DNA of 11,633 nt from Pseudomonadota bacterium. Its GTDB lineage: Bacteria > Myxococcota > Polyangia > Polyangiales > Polyangiaceae. The notes under the pieces are model-generated. The model was not told the origin of the DNA. It ran no database searches and saw only the letters and a list, made by a program, of their open reading frames with translations. The stretch is from contig JAEZYO010000723.1 of the NCBI GenBank assembly GCA_023419055.1, forward strand, positions 1-11,633. The letters run 5' to 3'. The first letter of the stretch is position 1. Each line of letters starts with the position of its first letter. Positions 5,659 through 11,633 of this stretch are shown piece by piece. The position numbers and the translations under genes were made by a program.

Positions 5659-7812
5659 ATGAGCTCAACCGCCCTCCTCGGAAGAGCGGCTCTGGTCGCG
5701 CTGGCTCTCGCGGCGCCTTTCATCGGCTGCGGTACCGACTCCGCGCCGAGCCCGTTCGACGATGGTTCGGCCGGCGCGGCGGGGGAGGGACCGGATGCGG
5801 GCGGCGGCGACGCCGATGCAGGCCTGGATCCCACATGGGGCGGCCCTTGCTCCGCCGAGGACCAATGTAACGACAGTGTCGACTGCACCGTCGATTGGTG
5901 CGACCTCGAGGTGGGGCGCTGCCGCTTCGAGCCGGATCATTCCTTCTGCGCCGACGACGTCTACTGCGACGGTGAAGAGCAGTGTCAGCCCGGGCTCGGC
6001 TGCCGCGAGGGCGAGCCCGTCTCCTGCACCGATTTCGATCCCTGCACCATCGATCGCTGCGTCGAGGGCACCGCCGAATGTACCCACGCGCCGCGCGACG
6101 CAGACGGTGACGGGGACCCGGTCCGGAACTGCGACGACGGAGCGGATTGTGACGACCTCGACCCGAGCGTCTCGAGTCTCGCCGAAGAGCGCTGCGGCAA
6201 CGACGTCGACGACGACTGTGACGGCAGCGTGGACGAGGACGACTGCGTCCGCCCCGAGCACGACACCTGCACCGACGCCCTCGAGATCGAGACGGCCGGC
6301 AGCTACTTGCTGAAGCCCGCGGGAGCGAGCGACGACTACGCGCTCAGCTGCGAGAGCGCGAAGATCTCGAAGACGTTCCGCGACCTCGTGGTGGCGGTGA
6401 TCGTCCCGGAGGGCGATCCTGTCGACGTGGACATCACCGCGACGAGCACGTCCGGGAACCTGGTGCTCGCGAGCGCGAGCCAATGCGGGAAGAGCTCGGC
6501 CGAGACCGACTGCACGGCGACGAACGTGGATGACGCGGCCCCCGTTGCGCGCATGAAGCTCCGCTCGGTCGAGCCGGGCGCCCACGCTGTCTACGTCGCC
6601 AGCTCCGTCGAAGCCCCGATCACCCTCGACGTCCGCTACACGGAGCCGAGCGTTCCGCCGAGCAACGAGACCTGCGGAACGGCCGCCGCGCTCGAAGCCG
6701 AGCAGCACGTCCTCGTCTCGCTGGTCGGAGTGGACCGCGACATTTCGTCGGCTTGCAAGCGCGAGGTAGGAGACCTCTTCTACCGCTTCGAGCTCGCGGA
6801 GCCGTCGGACGTGACGCTGCGCGCGGCAAGCCTCGACGATCTCGGCGCTCCCATGCTCTCGCTGCGTGGCCCGTCGTGCGCCGACACGGAGCGCACTTGC
6901 CGCAGCGGCGCCGTGACCGACCTCTTCGTGCGCGCGCTGCCCGCGGGCGAGCACACCGTCGCGGTGAGCGCGACGGGGCCGACCGACCTCGACCTGGTGC
7001 TCGAGGTGGATCCGCCGAGCGAGCTGCTCGAAGGCGAGGGGTGCGAGCTCCCCATCGAGCTCGGGCCGGACGAGGTAGACGTCGACTTCGTCGGCCGTAC
7101 CGACGCCGTTCAGATCGGCTGCCTGGTGGGCGCTCCCGATGCGAGCTTCGAGCTCGAGATCGACGAGCTGTCCGACGTGCTCTTGCTGAGTCGGCTCTCC
7201 GACGAGGATCGAGGCGCCCTCTTGCTGGCGAAGCCTTCGTGTGCGTCACCGAAAAGCGTGCTGTTCTGCCGGAGCTCGGAGGCGAGCCCGCTCCGTGCGG
7301 TGAGCTACGCAGTAACTCCTGGGGAGTATCGGGTGGTGGCCGAGAGCGCCTCCGGGAAGCCGATGAGCCTCGAGGCGCTGCTGCGTCCTTCCAAACCGGC
7401 GACCCTGGTAGCGTTCGCAGACGAATGCTCGACGGCGGTGAAGATTCCGAGCACGGGCGGGCGGTTCGAAGGTAACACCGCCAATCAGTACGCCGACTAC
7501 GACGCGAGCTGCGATCAGGGCGGGGGCAGCGCCGGAGGGGCTCGTGATCAAGTGCTCAGGTTGGATCTCGAGGCCGAGCGGCGCGTGGTCTTCGACATGC
7601 GCGGGAGCGATTTCGACACGCTGCTGTCGGTTCGGAGAGGCCCGGACTGCCCCGGGACCGAAGTGACGCTCGGCTGTTCCGCGGGCACTCGCAGCGATCG
7701 GAGCTTCCTCGATCTCACGCTCGACGCCGGTACCTACTACGTCCTGGTCGATGGATTCGCCGGCGAGAGCGGGCGCTGGATCCTGGATGTGTTCGTCGAG
7801 GATCCTCGCTGA
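5659..7812 (+). CDS. Secreted lipoprotein: Cys-rich region, MopE-type metal-binding motif, four beta-rich modules
   Basis: The 717-aa product starts with a hydrophobic export signal ending in FIGC, so C24 is the likely lipidation site. A Gly/Ala/Asp linker (25-60) leads to a Cys-rich region (64-141; 13 Cys, with spacings such as CTVDWC, CTDFDPC and CTIDRC). Residues 147-196 match the MopE-type motif (DADGDGDP ... DCDDLDP ... CGNDVDDDCDGSVDEDDC), a Ca- or Cu-binding-like motif common in secreted myxobacterial proteins. The rest divides into four modules of about 120 residues (201-328, 336-452, 460-577, 587-715). Most open with a Cys-containing segment such as DTCTDA, ETCGTA or DECSTA, and end with G-x-Y/H-x-V-x-V strands. 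This resembles pre-peptidase C-terminal (PPC)-type beta-sandwich domains. No peptidase domain is present. It likely acts on the cell surface, perhaps in adhesion or metal binding. No ribosome binding site is visible before the ATG. Confidence 0.9.
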   Translation: MSSTALLGRAALVALALAAPFIGCGTDSAPSPFDDGSAGAAGEGPDAGGGDADAGLDPTWGGPCSAEDQCNDSVDCTVDWCDLEVGRCRFEPDHSFCADDVYCDGEEQCQPGLGCREGEPVSCTDFDPCTIDRCVEGTAECTHAPRDADGDGDPVRNCDDGADCDDLDPSVSSLAEERCGNDVDDDCDGSVDEDDCVRPEHDTCTDALEIETAGSYLLKPAGASDDYALSCESAKISKTFRDLVVAVIVPEGDPVDVDITATSTSGNLVLASASQCGKSSAETDCTATNVDDAAPVARMKLRSVEPGAHAVYVASSVEAPITLDVRYTEPSVPPSNETCGTAAALEAEQHVLVSLVGVDRDISSACKREVGDLFYRFELAEPSDVTLRAASLDDLGAPMLSLRGPSCADTERTCRSGAVTDLFVRALPAGEHTVAVSATGPTDLDLVLEVDPPSELLEGEGCELPIELGPDEVDVDFVGRTDAVQIGCLVGAPDASFELEIDELSDVLLLSRLSDEDRGALLLAKPSCASPKSVLFCRSSEASPLRAVSYAVTPGEYRVVAESASGKPMSLEALLRPSKPATLVAFADECSTAVKIPSTGGRFEGNTANQYADYDASCDQGGGSAGGARDQVLRLDLEAERRVVFDMRGSDFDTLLSVRRGPDCPGTEVTLGCSAGTRSDRSFLDLTLDAGTYYVLVDGFAGESGRWILDVFVEDPR

Positions 7813-7868
7813 TCGCGCGCCCGAAAGTGTGACCGAGGAGCCCGGGTGACCCGGTAAAATTCCTCGCC

Positions 7869-7902
7869 CGAGAAATCTCGACACAAGGCTAGCGTGTCGG
7901 GA
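7869..7902 (+). promoter_or_regulatory. Overlapping, mutually exclusive inverted repeats in the leader of the START-like gene
   Basis: CGAGA-AA-TCTCG (7869-7880) forms one small hairpin. TCTCGACAC (7876-7884) also pairs with GTGTCGGGA (7894-7902) around a 9-nt loop, with one G.U pair. The two share TCTCG and cannot form together. They end about 20 nt before the GTG at 7923, where no ribosome binding site is clear. A -10-like TAAAAT at 7855-7860 would start a transcript near 7867 that includes both, but no -35 box is seen. They could be a leader switch, an operator, or chance. Confidence 0.35.
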
Positions 7903-7922
7903 CGAGTGGGTTTAACTTCGAC

Positions 7923-8570
7923 GTGGCCGTGGTGTTTAGAGCAGTCGCCTTCGTGCTCGCTCTCGCCGTTTTCGCGGAGCCGGGAGTGGCCGGCGCCAAG
8001 CCGGACGCCGTCCCGCGCGCTGACGCATCGTTCACGGTGCAAGAGCGAGAGACGCTGCTCGCAGGAGGTCTCGTCTCCCGCCCGGTGCGATTCGCGCGCG
8101 GCGTCGAAGGATTCTACGTCGGCGGGGTGTCGTACCAGATCGTTCACGCCACCCCGGCCGAGGTGATGGCGGCGCTCGTGGACGTGGACGGTTTGCCCAA
8201 CGTGCTGCCCCGGACGAAGCGCGCGGCGCTGGTCCCGGGAACGGGCACGCGCGCGCGCGTCGATCTCGTGCAGGGCGGCGGCATGTTCGAGGCCAAGTAC
8301 ACGGTACACGTGGAGCAGTCCCCGGACCGCGACGAGCTCAGGTTCTGGATGGACCCGTCGCGGCCGCACGACGTCAAGGACGTCTGGGGCTTCTTCCGGG
8401 TGCGTCCCTTCGGGACCGAGCACTCGCTCGTCACGGTGGCGGCCGTGCTCGATCTGGGGCCCGGCATCGTGCGCGCTCTCTTCGAGGACAGGATTCAGGA
8501 CATCATTCTGAGCTCGCCGGTCACGATCAAGCGCTACGTCGAGCCGCGTGCGTTCGCCTCGAGCCGCTGA
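7923..8570 (+). CDS. Exported START/SRPBCC-like domain protein
   Basis: The 215-aa product has a signal peptide (hydrophobic core about 5-19, probable cleavage after VAGA, residue 25). The mature part (about 40-206) reads as one SRPBCC or START-like fold of the polyketide-cyclase/COQ10 group. A strand pair (VEGFYVGGVSYQIVHA) leads to a helix (PAEVMAALVDVDGLPNVLP), then several antiparallel strands (ARVDLV, AKYTVHVEQ, ELRFWMD, DVWGFFRVRPF, HSLVTVAAVLDL), and a long C-terminal helix (GIVRALFEDRIQDIILSSPVTIKRYVE). Such folds bind lipids or other hydrophobic ligands, so a periplasmic lipid-binding role is plausible; the ligand is unknown. GTG 7923 is the first start; GTG 7929 and 7932 would only trim the signal peptide. 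It is followed by 69 bp and then the permease gene on the same strand. Confidence 0.87.
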   Translation: MAVVFRAVAFVLALAVFAEPGVAGAKPDAVPRADASFTVQERETLLAGGLVSRPVRFARGVEGFYVGGVSYQIVHATPAEVMAALVDVDGLPNVLPRTKRAALVPGTGTRARVDLVQGGGMFEAKYTVHVEQSPDRDELRFWMDPSRPHDVKDVWGFFRVRPFGTEHSLVTVAAVLDLGPGIVRALFEDRIQDIILSSPVTIKRYVEPRAFASSR

Positions 8571-8584
8571 AGCCCGCCTCGAGG

Positions 8585-8613
8585 CTCCGCGAACCCCCCT
8601 TCCAGGAGCGGAG
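8585..8613 (+). terminator. Weak inverted repeat after the START-like gene
   Basis: CTCCGC (8585-8590) pairs with GCGGAG (8608-8613) over a 17-nt loop, followed by GCTTCGTTGT. The stem is short and the T content modest. It may reduce read-through into the permease gene but is not a convincing intrinsic terminator. Confidence 0.22.
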
Positions 8614-8639
8614 GCTTCGTTGTAGACCGACGGTGAACG

Positions 8640-9572
8640 ATGCTGATTCGCGTCGGAGCCATCGCTTACAACACTTACCGCGAGGCGGTTCGTGCGCGGA
8701 TCCTGCATGGACTTTTCGCAGCGGCGCTCGGGGCGACGGGCTACGCCTTGATCGTCGGAGCGTACGCGCTCAAGGCTCAACTCCGCGTCGTGAGCGATCT
8801 CGGAGCGGCGGCGACGTCGATCTTCGCGATCGTCGTCGCGATCGTCATTGGCGCGACGAGCCTCTACCGGGAGCTCGAGCTCAAGACCATCTTCCCGATC
8901 TTGGCGCGACCCATCCGGCGGGGTGAGTACCTGGTCGGCAAGCTACTCGGTACCGTGCTCACGCTCGCCGTGTTCGTGGCCGCGAACGCTGGGGTGCTCT
9001 TGCTCGCGGTCGCCGCGCTCGCAGGGCGGCCACTCTCGGTGGTGCTCGGCATCATCATGAGCGCCGGCGTGCTCCTCGGGCTCGGTTTGTGGCGTGCGCC
9101 CCGAGCTCGGACCTGGTTGCCGATCCCTTGGGCGATCGCGATCTTTCTCCTCGGCTTCGTGCTCGCCTCGGGCGCGCCGGACGAGCGGCGCGTGATCGGA
9201 GCTTCGGCGCTCCTCGTCGTGTGCGAGGTGTCGATCGTCGTGGCCATCGCGACGCTCTTCTCCTCCTTCTCGTCGCCGTTCCTCACGGCGGTGTTCACGC
9301 TCGGTTTGTTCGTGGTGGGTCGCTCCGCGGGCACGCTCGCGGCCATGCCCGAGCGGCTGTTCGGCGCGGGCATCCAGCGGCTCTCGGCGGCGCTCAGCAA
9401 GGTCGTGCCCAACCTCATGATTTACCAGCCGGAGCGGCCGCTCCTCACCGGGGAGGCCGCGGACGCCGCGCTCGGCCCTTACCTGATCATGGCCGCCCTC
9501 CATGCCGTCGCCTGGACGGTGGTCCTGCTCGCGCTTTCGGCGCTGATCTTCCGGCGCCGCGACTTCCTATGA
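8640..9572 (+). CDS. ABC-2-type transporter permease
   Basis: The 310-aa integral membrane protein begins with a short amphipathic segment (RVGAIAYNTYREAVRARILHG) typical of permeases of the NosY/NatB-like ABC-2 group. Hydrophobic helices follow at about 24-43, 55-75, 104-127, 133-150, 162-178, 187-207, 214-228 and 281-303. The cytoplasmic loop LARPIRRGEYLVGKLLG (about 88-104) is the family's usual signature after the second helix. Such proteins form the membrane channel of an ABC exporter and need an ATP-binding partner, which is not found here. The substrate cannot be read from the sequence. ATG 8640 has only a weak upstream purine stretch (GGTGAACG). The stop overlaps the next start by 4 bp (ATGA), indicating translational coupling to the next gene. 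Confidence 0.9.
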   Translation: MLIRVGAIAYNTYREAVRARILHGLFAAALGATGYALIVGAYALKAQLRVVSDLGAAATSIFAIVVAIVIGATSLYRELELKTIFPILARPIRRGEYLVGKLLGTVLTLAVFVAANAGVLLLAVAALAGRPLSVVLGIIMSAGVLLGLGLWRAPRARTWLPIPWAIAIFLLGFVLASGAPDERRVIGASALLVVCEVSIVVAIATLFSSFSSPFLTAVFTLGLFVVGRSAGTLAAMPERLFGAGIQRLSAALSKVVPNLMIYQPERPLLTGEAADAALGPYLIMAALHAVAWTVVLLALSALIFRRRDFL

Positions 9573-10210
9573 TCTCGCTCAGCCCGACGGGTCGATGGCT
9601 GCGCGGCGTCGCGCTCGCGCTCCTGCTCTTCGTGGTGCTCGCCGGCGCGTCGACCGCGCGCGCTCTGGTCGACGGGCGGGACGATCTCGAACGCAGCACC
9701 TTGGCGTTCAATCACGGCGACCTGCACGCCGCGATTCTCCACGCGCGGCGCGCCGCGAGCGCGTACGTTCCCGGCGCGCCGCACGTCGACGCGGCGTACG
9801 CGCGGCTGCGAGCGATCGCGCTCGGGGCCGAATCGAGTGGTGACGCGGAGACGGCGCGTCTCGCCTGGGGCGCGGTGCGAAGCGCCGCGCTCGAGTCGCG
9901 TCACGTCTGGACCCCCCGGCGGGGCGATCTCGAAACGGCGGATCGAAAGCTCGAGCTCTTGCGCGCCCCGCCCGCAGGGAGCGCTCGCGCGCCCTCGGTC
10001 TCGGCCGAGCCCCCGCGGGAGCCGGGTCCGCGTCCAGGATGGTCGGCGGCGCTGGGATTCGGCTTCTTGCTGTCGATCGCCGGCTTGTCTTGGCTCGGCT
10101 TCTACGCGGTCCGCCCGGACGGAACGCTACGCCGGGACCGCACGTGGCTCGGCGTCGCGCTCACCCTCGTCGGCGCCGCTTGTTGGACCGTTTCACTCTA
10201 TTGGGCGTAA
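9569..10210 (+). CDS. TPR-like membrane protein with two C-terminal helices, coupled to the permease
   Basis: The 213-aa product starts at ATG 9569, overlapping the permease stop (ATGA). The frame is open far upstream, but this start is chosen because of the overlap and the signal-like segment that follows. Residues 11-32 are hydrophobic (signal peptide or anchor, ending STARA). Residues 40-112 form helical pairs with TPR-like spacing (STLAFNHGDLHAAILHARRAA, then AYARLRAIALGAESSGDAETARLAW). A Pro-rich linker (133-157) leads to two membrane helices (about 159-179 and 192-211). I do not recognise a named family. The predicted periplasmic helical domain and the coupling suggest a partner of the permease or of a complex assembled with it. 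A 9-bp gap separates it from xerC. Confidence 0.85.
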   Translation: MISLSPTGRWLRGVALALLLFVVLAGASTARALVDGRDDLERSTLAFNHGDLHAAILHARRAASAYVPGAPHVDAAYARLRAIALGAESSGDAETARLAWGAVRSAALESRHVWTPRRGDLETADRKLELLRAPPAGSARAPSVSAEPPREPGPRPGWSAALGFGFLLSIAGLSWLGFYAVRPDGTLRRDRTWLGVALTLVGAACWTVSLYWA

Positions 10211-10219
10211 ATAGGGCGC

Positions 10220-11203
10220 ATGAGCGCTCCCGCCGGCACCGAACCCGCGCTCGAGCCGCTGCTCCGCCTGATCAGGCGTTTTGCGGAGCACCTTTCTTCG
10301 GAGCGGCGCGCCTCCGAACACACGGTCCGAGCGTACACGCGCGATCTCGAGGCGCTCGCGGCCTTCGTCCGAGAGAAGACCGAGCAGCCCGCCGAGATCC
10401 GCGCGATCGACCGCGTGCTCCTCCGGGCCTGGCTGGGCGAGCTGTCGCGGCTCGTCTCGCCGGTCACCATCGCCCGCAAGCTCTCGAGCCTGCGCGCGTT
10501 CTACGCCTACCTCGAGCGGGAGGGCCTCGCTCGAGAGAACCCCGCTCGGCTGCTCGCCACGCCGAAGCTCCGGCGCAAGCTCCCGACGCTGCTCAACGCG
10601 AGCGCGGCGGCCGAGGTCATGGAAGCGCCGCTCGCGCGCGGGGGGCGCGAGGTCGAGCGCTTGCGCGACGCGGCCATGCTGGAGCTCCTCTACGGGTCGG
10701 GACTCCGCGTGAGTGAGCTCGCGGCTCTCGACGTGAACGACGTCTCGCTCGGCGCGGGTGAGGTGCGCGTGCTCGGCAAGGGCCGCAAAGAGCGCATCGT
10801 GCCGTTGGGCAGCAAGGCGGTCGAGAGCTTGTCGCGCTACCTCGAGCAGCGCGCCGCGCTCACGCGCGACGGCGACCAACGCGCGATGAAGGCGCTGTTC
10901 CTCGGGCGGCGGGGGACGCGACTCGGGGTGCGGCGCGTCCAGACGCTGGTTCAGCGCTATGGGGCGCTCGGCGCCGGGCGCGCCGATCTTCACCCCCACG
11001 CGCTCCGGCACTCCTGCGCGACCCACATGCTGGAGGGAGGCGCGGATCTGCGCTCGATCCAGGAAATGCTGGGGCACTCGAGCCTTTCGACCACGCAGCG
11101 CTATACGCACGTTTCGCTCGACCAGCTGTTCGCGGTATACGACCGCGCGCACCCGCTGGCGCAAAAACCGCGGGCGCGCCCGCGCGATGGTCGATCGAAG
11201 TAA
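10220..11203 (+). CDS. xerC: Tyrosine recombinase XerC
   Basis: The 327-aa product is a tyrosine recombinase of the Xer group, which resolves chromosome dimers at dif with a second Xer protein before cell division. The N-terminal core-binding helices span about 13-103 (including SEHTVRAYTRDLEALAAFV and SPVTIARKLSSLRAFYAYL). The catalytic domain shows the full set: R163 (YGSGLRVSEL), K187 (GKGRKER), H260 and R263 (HPHALRH), H286 (LGHSSLSTTQ), nucleophile Y295 (QRYTHV). The ending YDRAHPLAQ fits XerC better than XerD. It is about 25 residues longer than usual, mostly a basic tail. ATG 10220 lies 9 bp after the previous stop with AGGG just upstream. Although phage and integron integrases share this fold, the housekeeping-like operon setting and lack of mobile-element neighbours favour chromosomal XerC. 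No partner XerD or dif site is seen here. Confidence 0.95.
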   Translation: MSAPAGTEPALEPLLRLIRRFAEHLSSERRASEHTVRAYTRDLEALAAFVREKTEQPAEIRAIDRVLLRAWLGELSRLVSPVTIARKLSSLRAFYAYLEREGLARENPARLLATPKLRRKLPTLLNASAAAEVMEAPLARGGREVERLRDAAMLELLYGSGLRVSELAALDVNDVSLGAGEVRVLGKGRKERIVPLGSKAVESLSRYLEQRAALTRDGDQRAMKALFLGRRGTRLGVRRVQTLVQRYGALGAGRADLHPHALRHSCATHMLEGGADLRSIQEMLGHSSLSTTQRYTHVSLDQLFAVYDRAHPLAQKPRARPRDGRSK

Positions 11204-11633
11204 GCTCCCCCCGTTCAACGCCTTTCCGGCACGGCTCGGGTCGGCTGTCGTGGGAGGTGCTCTCGGGGGCCTCCTCGCCGCCTTGCTGGACGCGGCTTAC
11301 GCGAGCCAAGTGTCGGGGAGCGCCGGCGTGGCCGCCCTCTGGCCGCGACTCGTCGGTCTCGTCGCGCCGCTCGGGCTCACGCTCGGGGTCGGCGCCGGCC
11401 TGTTCGGTTGGCTCTTCTTGCCACGGGAATTTCCGCGCGCGGGCAGCTTGCCGAAGGAGCGAAACCCGGAACGCGACGCTGCTCTCCTGCTCGTCCCGCC
11501 CGCGCTCGCGCTCGCGACCCTGCTGCTCGGCCGGGTCGCGCTCGCGCTGCTCTCGCAGCCCTCCGATGCTGCTTCCGGCTTGCTCGCGCTCGCGGGCGCG
11601 TCGCTCTTCGCCGCCGCGCTCCTCGCCTCGTTC
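11187..11633 (+). CDS. Multi-pass membrane protein, unknown function (3' end missing)
   Basis: ATG 11187 opens a frame that overlaps the end of xerC by 17 bp and stays open to the window edge, giving 149 codons. The translation is strongly hydrophobic, with likely membrane helices at about 17-37, 55-78, 98-122 and 130-149, separated by short charged loops (LPREFPRAGSLPKERNPERD, about 78-97). Composition and codon use (G/C-ending) match the neighbours, which supports a real gene. The visible part has no family signature. It could be the membrane part of a larger enzyme or transporter whose catalytic domain lies beyond the window. The overlap with xerC suggests it belongs to the same transcription unit. 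No ribosome binding site is obvious, so a slightly later start is possible. Confidence 0.75.
   Translation, partial: MVDRSKLPPFNAFPARLGSAVVGGALGGLLAALLDAAYASQVSGSAGVAALWPRLVGLVAPLGLTLGVGAGLFGWLFLPREFPRAGSLPKERNPERDAALLLVPPALALATLLLGRVALALLSQPSDAASGLLALAGASLFAAALLASF

Noticed and set aside
5665..6954. 429-codon minus-strand frame
   Set aside because: It is antisense to the lipoprotein, whose Cys pattern and MopE motif are unmistakable. The antisense product is Arg/Ala/Val-rich without a motif.
7737..8780. 347-codon minus-strand frame
   Set aside because: It spans the end of the lipoprotein gene, an intergenic region, the START-like gene and the start of the permease. The plus-strand genes explain the same bases better.
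9089..9568. Upstream extension of the TPR-like gene inside the permease
   Set aside because: The frame is open, but translation there is Arg-rich and overlaps the permease. ATG 9569 gives a stop-start overlap followed directly by a signal-like helix.
10220..11203. Tyrosine recombinase considered as a phage or island integrase
   Set aside because: No attachment-site repeats, tRNA, phage genes or composition shift are seen, and the C-terminal ending fits chromosomal XerC.
10193..11218. 341-codon minus-strand frame over xerC
   Set aside because: XerC on the plus strand has all six active-site residues; the opposite frame has none of any family.

Overview
This window looks like chromosomal DNA from a predatory or soil deltaproteobacterium of the Myxococcota, most likely the Polyangia (Sorangium/Labilithrix-like). 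The evidence is indirect. The DNA is very GC-rich, with long open frames on both strands. There is a Pro-rich zinc-ribbon membrane protein, a lipoprotein with a MopE-type Asp/Cys metal-binding motif, and Glu/Pro-rich hypothetical proteins. No marker gene fixes the species.

Layout. (1) 1-1134, minus strand: a zinc-ribbon, single-pass membrane protein cut by the left edge, carrying six spaced copies of a short T-x-x-G-x-A-P/R motif. (2) 1135-1568: a 434-bp divergent non-coding region with a strong hairpin followed by a T tract on the minus strand, and a G-run cluster around a small hairpin. (3) 1569-3263, plus strand: a 564-aa acidic protein with a globular N-terminal domain and a 24-bp tandem-repeat block. 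(4) 3337-3720, plus strand: a small TerB-like protein, ending 9 bp from a convergent response regulator. (5) 5646-3730, minus strand: a two-gene operon with a double-module, motif-poor histidine-kinase-like protein followed by a single-domain CheY-like receiver. (6) 5659-7812, plus strand: a secreted lipoprotein with a Cys-rich region, a MopE motif and four beta-rich modules. (7) 7923-8570: an exported START/SRPBCC-like protein. (8) 8640 to the right edge, plus strand: a tight run of ABC-2-type permease, a TPR-like two-anchor membrane protein (ATGA overlap), xerC (9-bp gap), and a multi-pass membrane protein cut by the right edge (17-bp overlap).

How the genes may work together. The kinase-like protein and the receiver form an apparent cytoplasmic two-component pair with no DNA-binding output. 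The permease, its membrane partner, xerC and the last gene look like one transcription unit, although no ABC ATPase is present. The zinc-ribbon protein and the acidic repeat protein share a divergent control region. I see no mobile element, CRISPR array, tRNA or rRNA. Nothing here is a clear new defence or mobile system. The least explained items are the Thr-motif repeats in the zinc-ribbon protein and the duplicated, degenerate kinase architecture.
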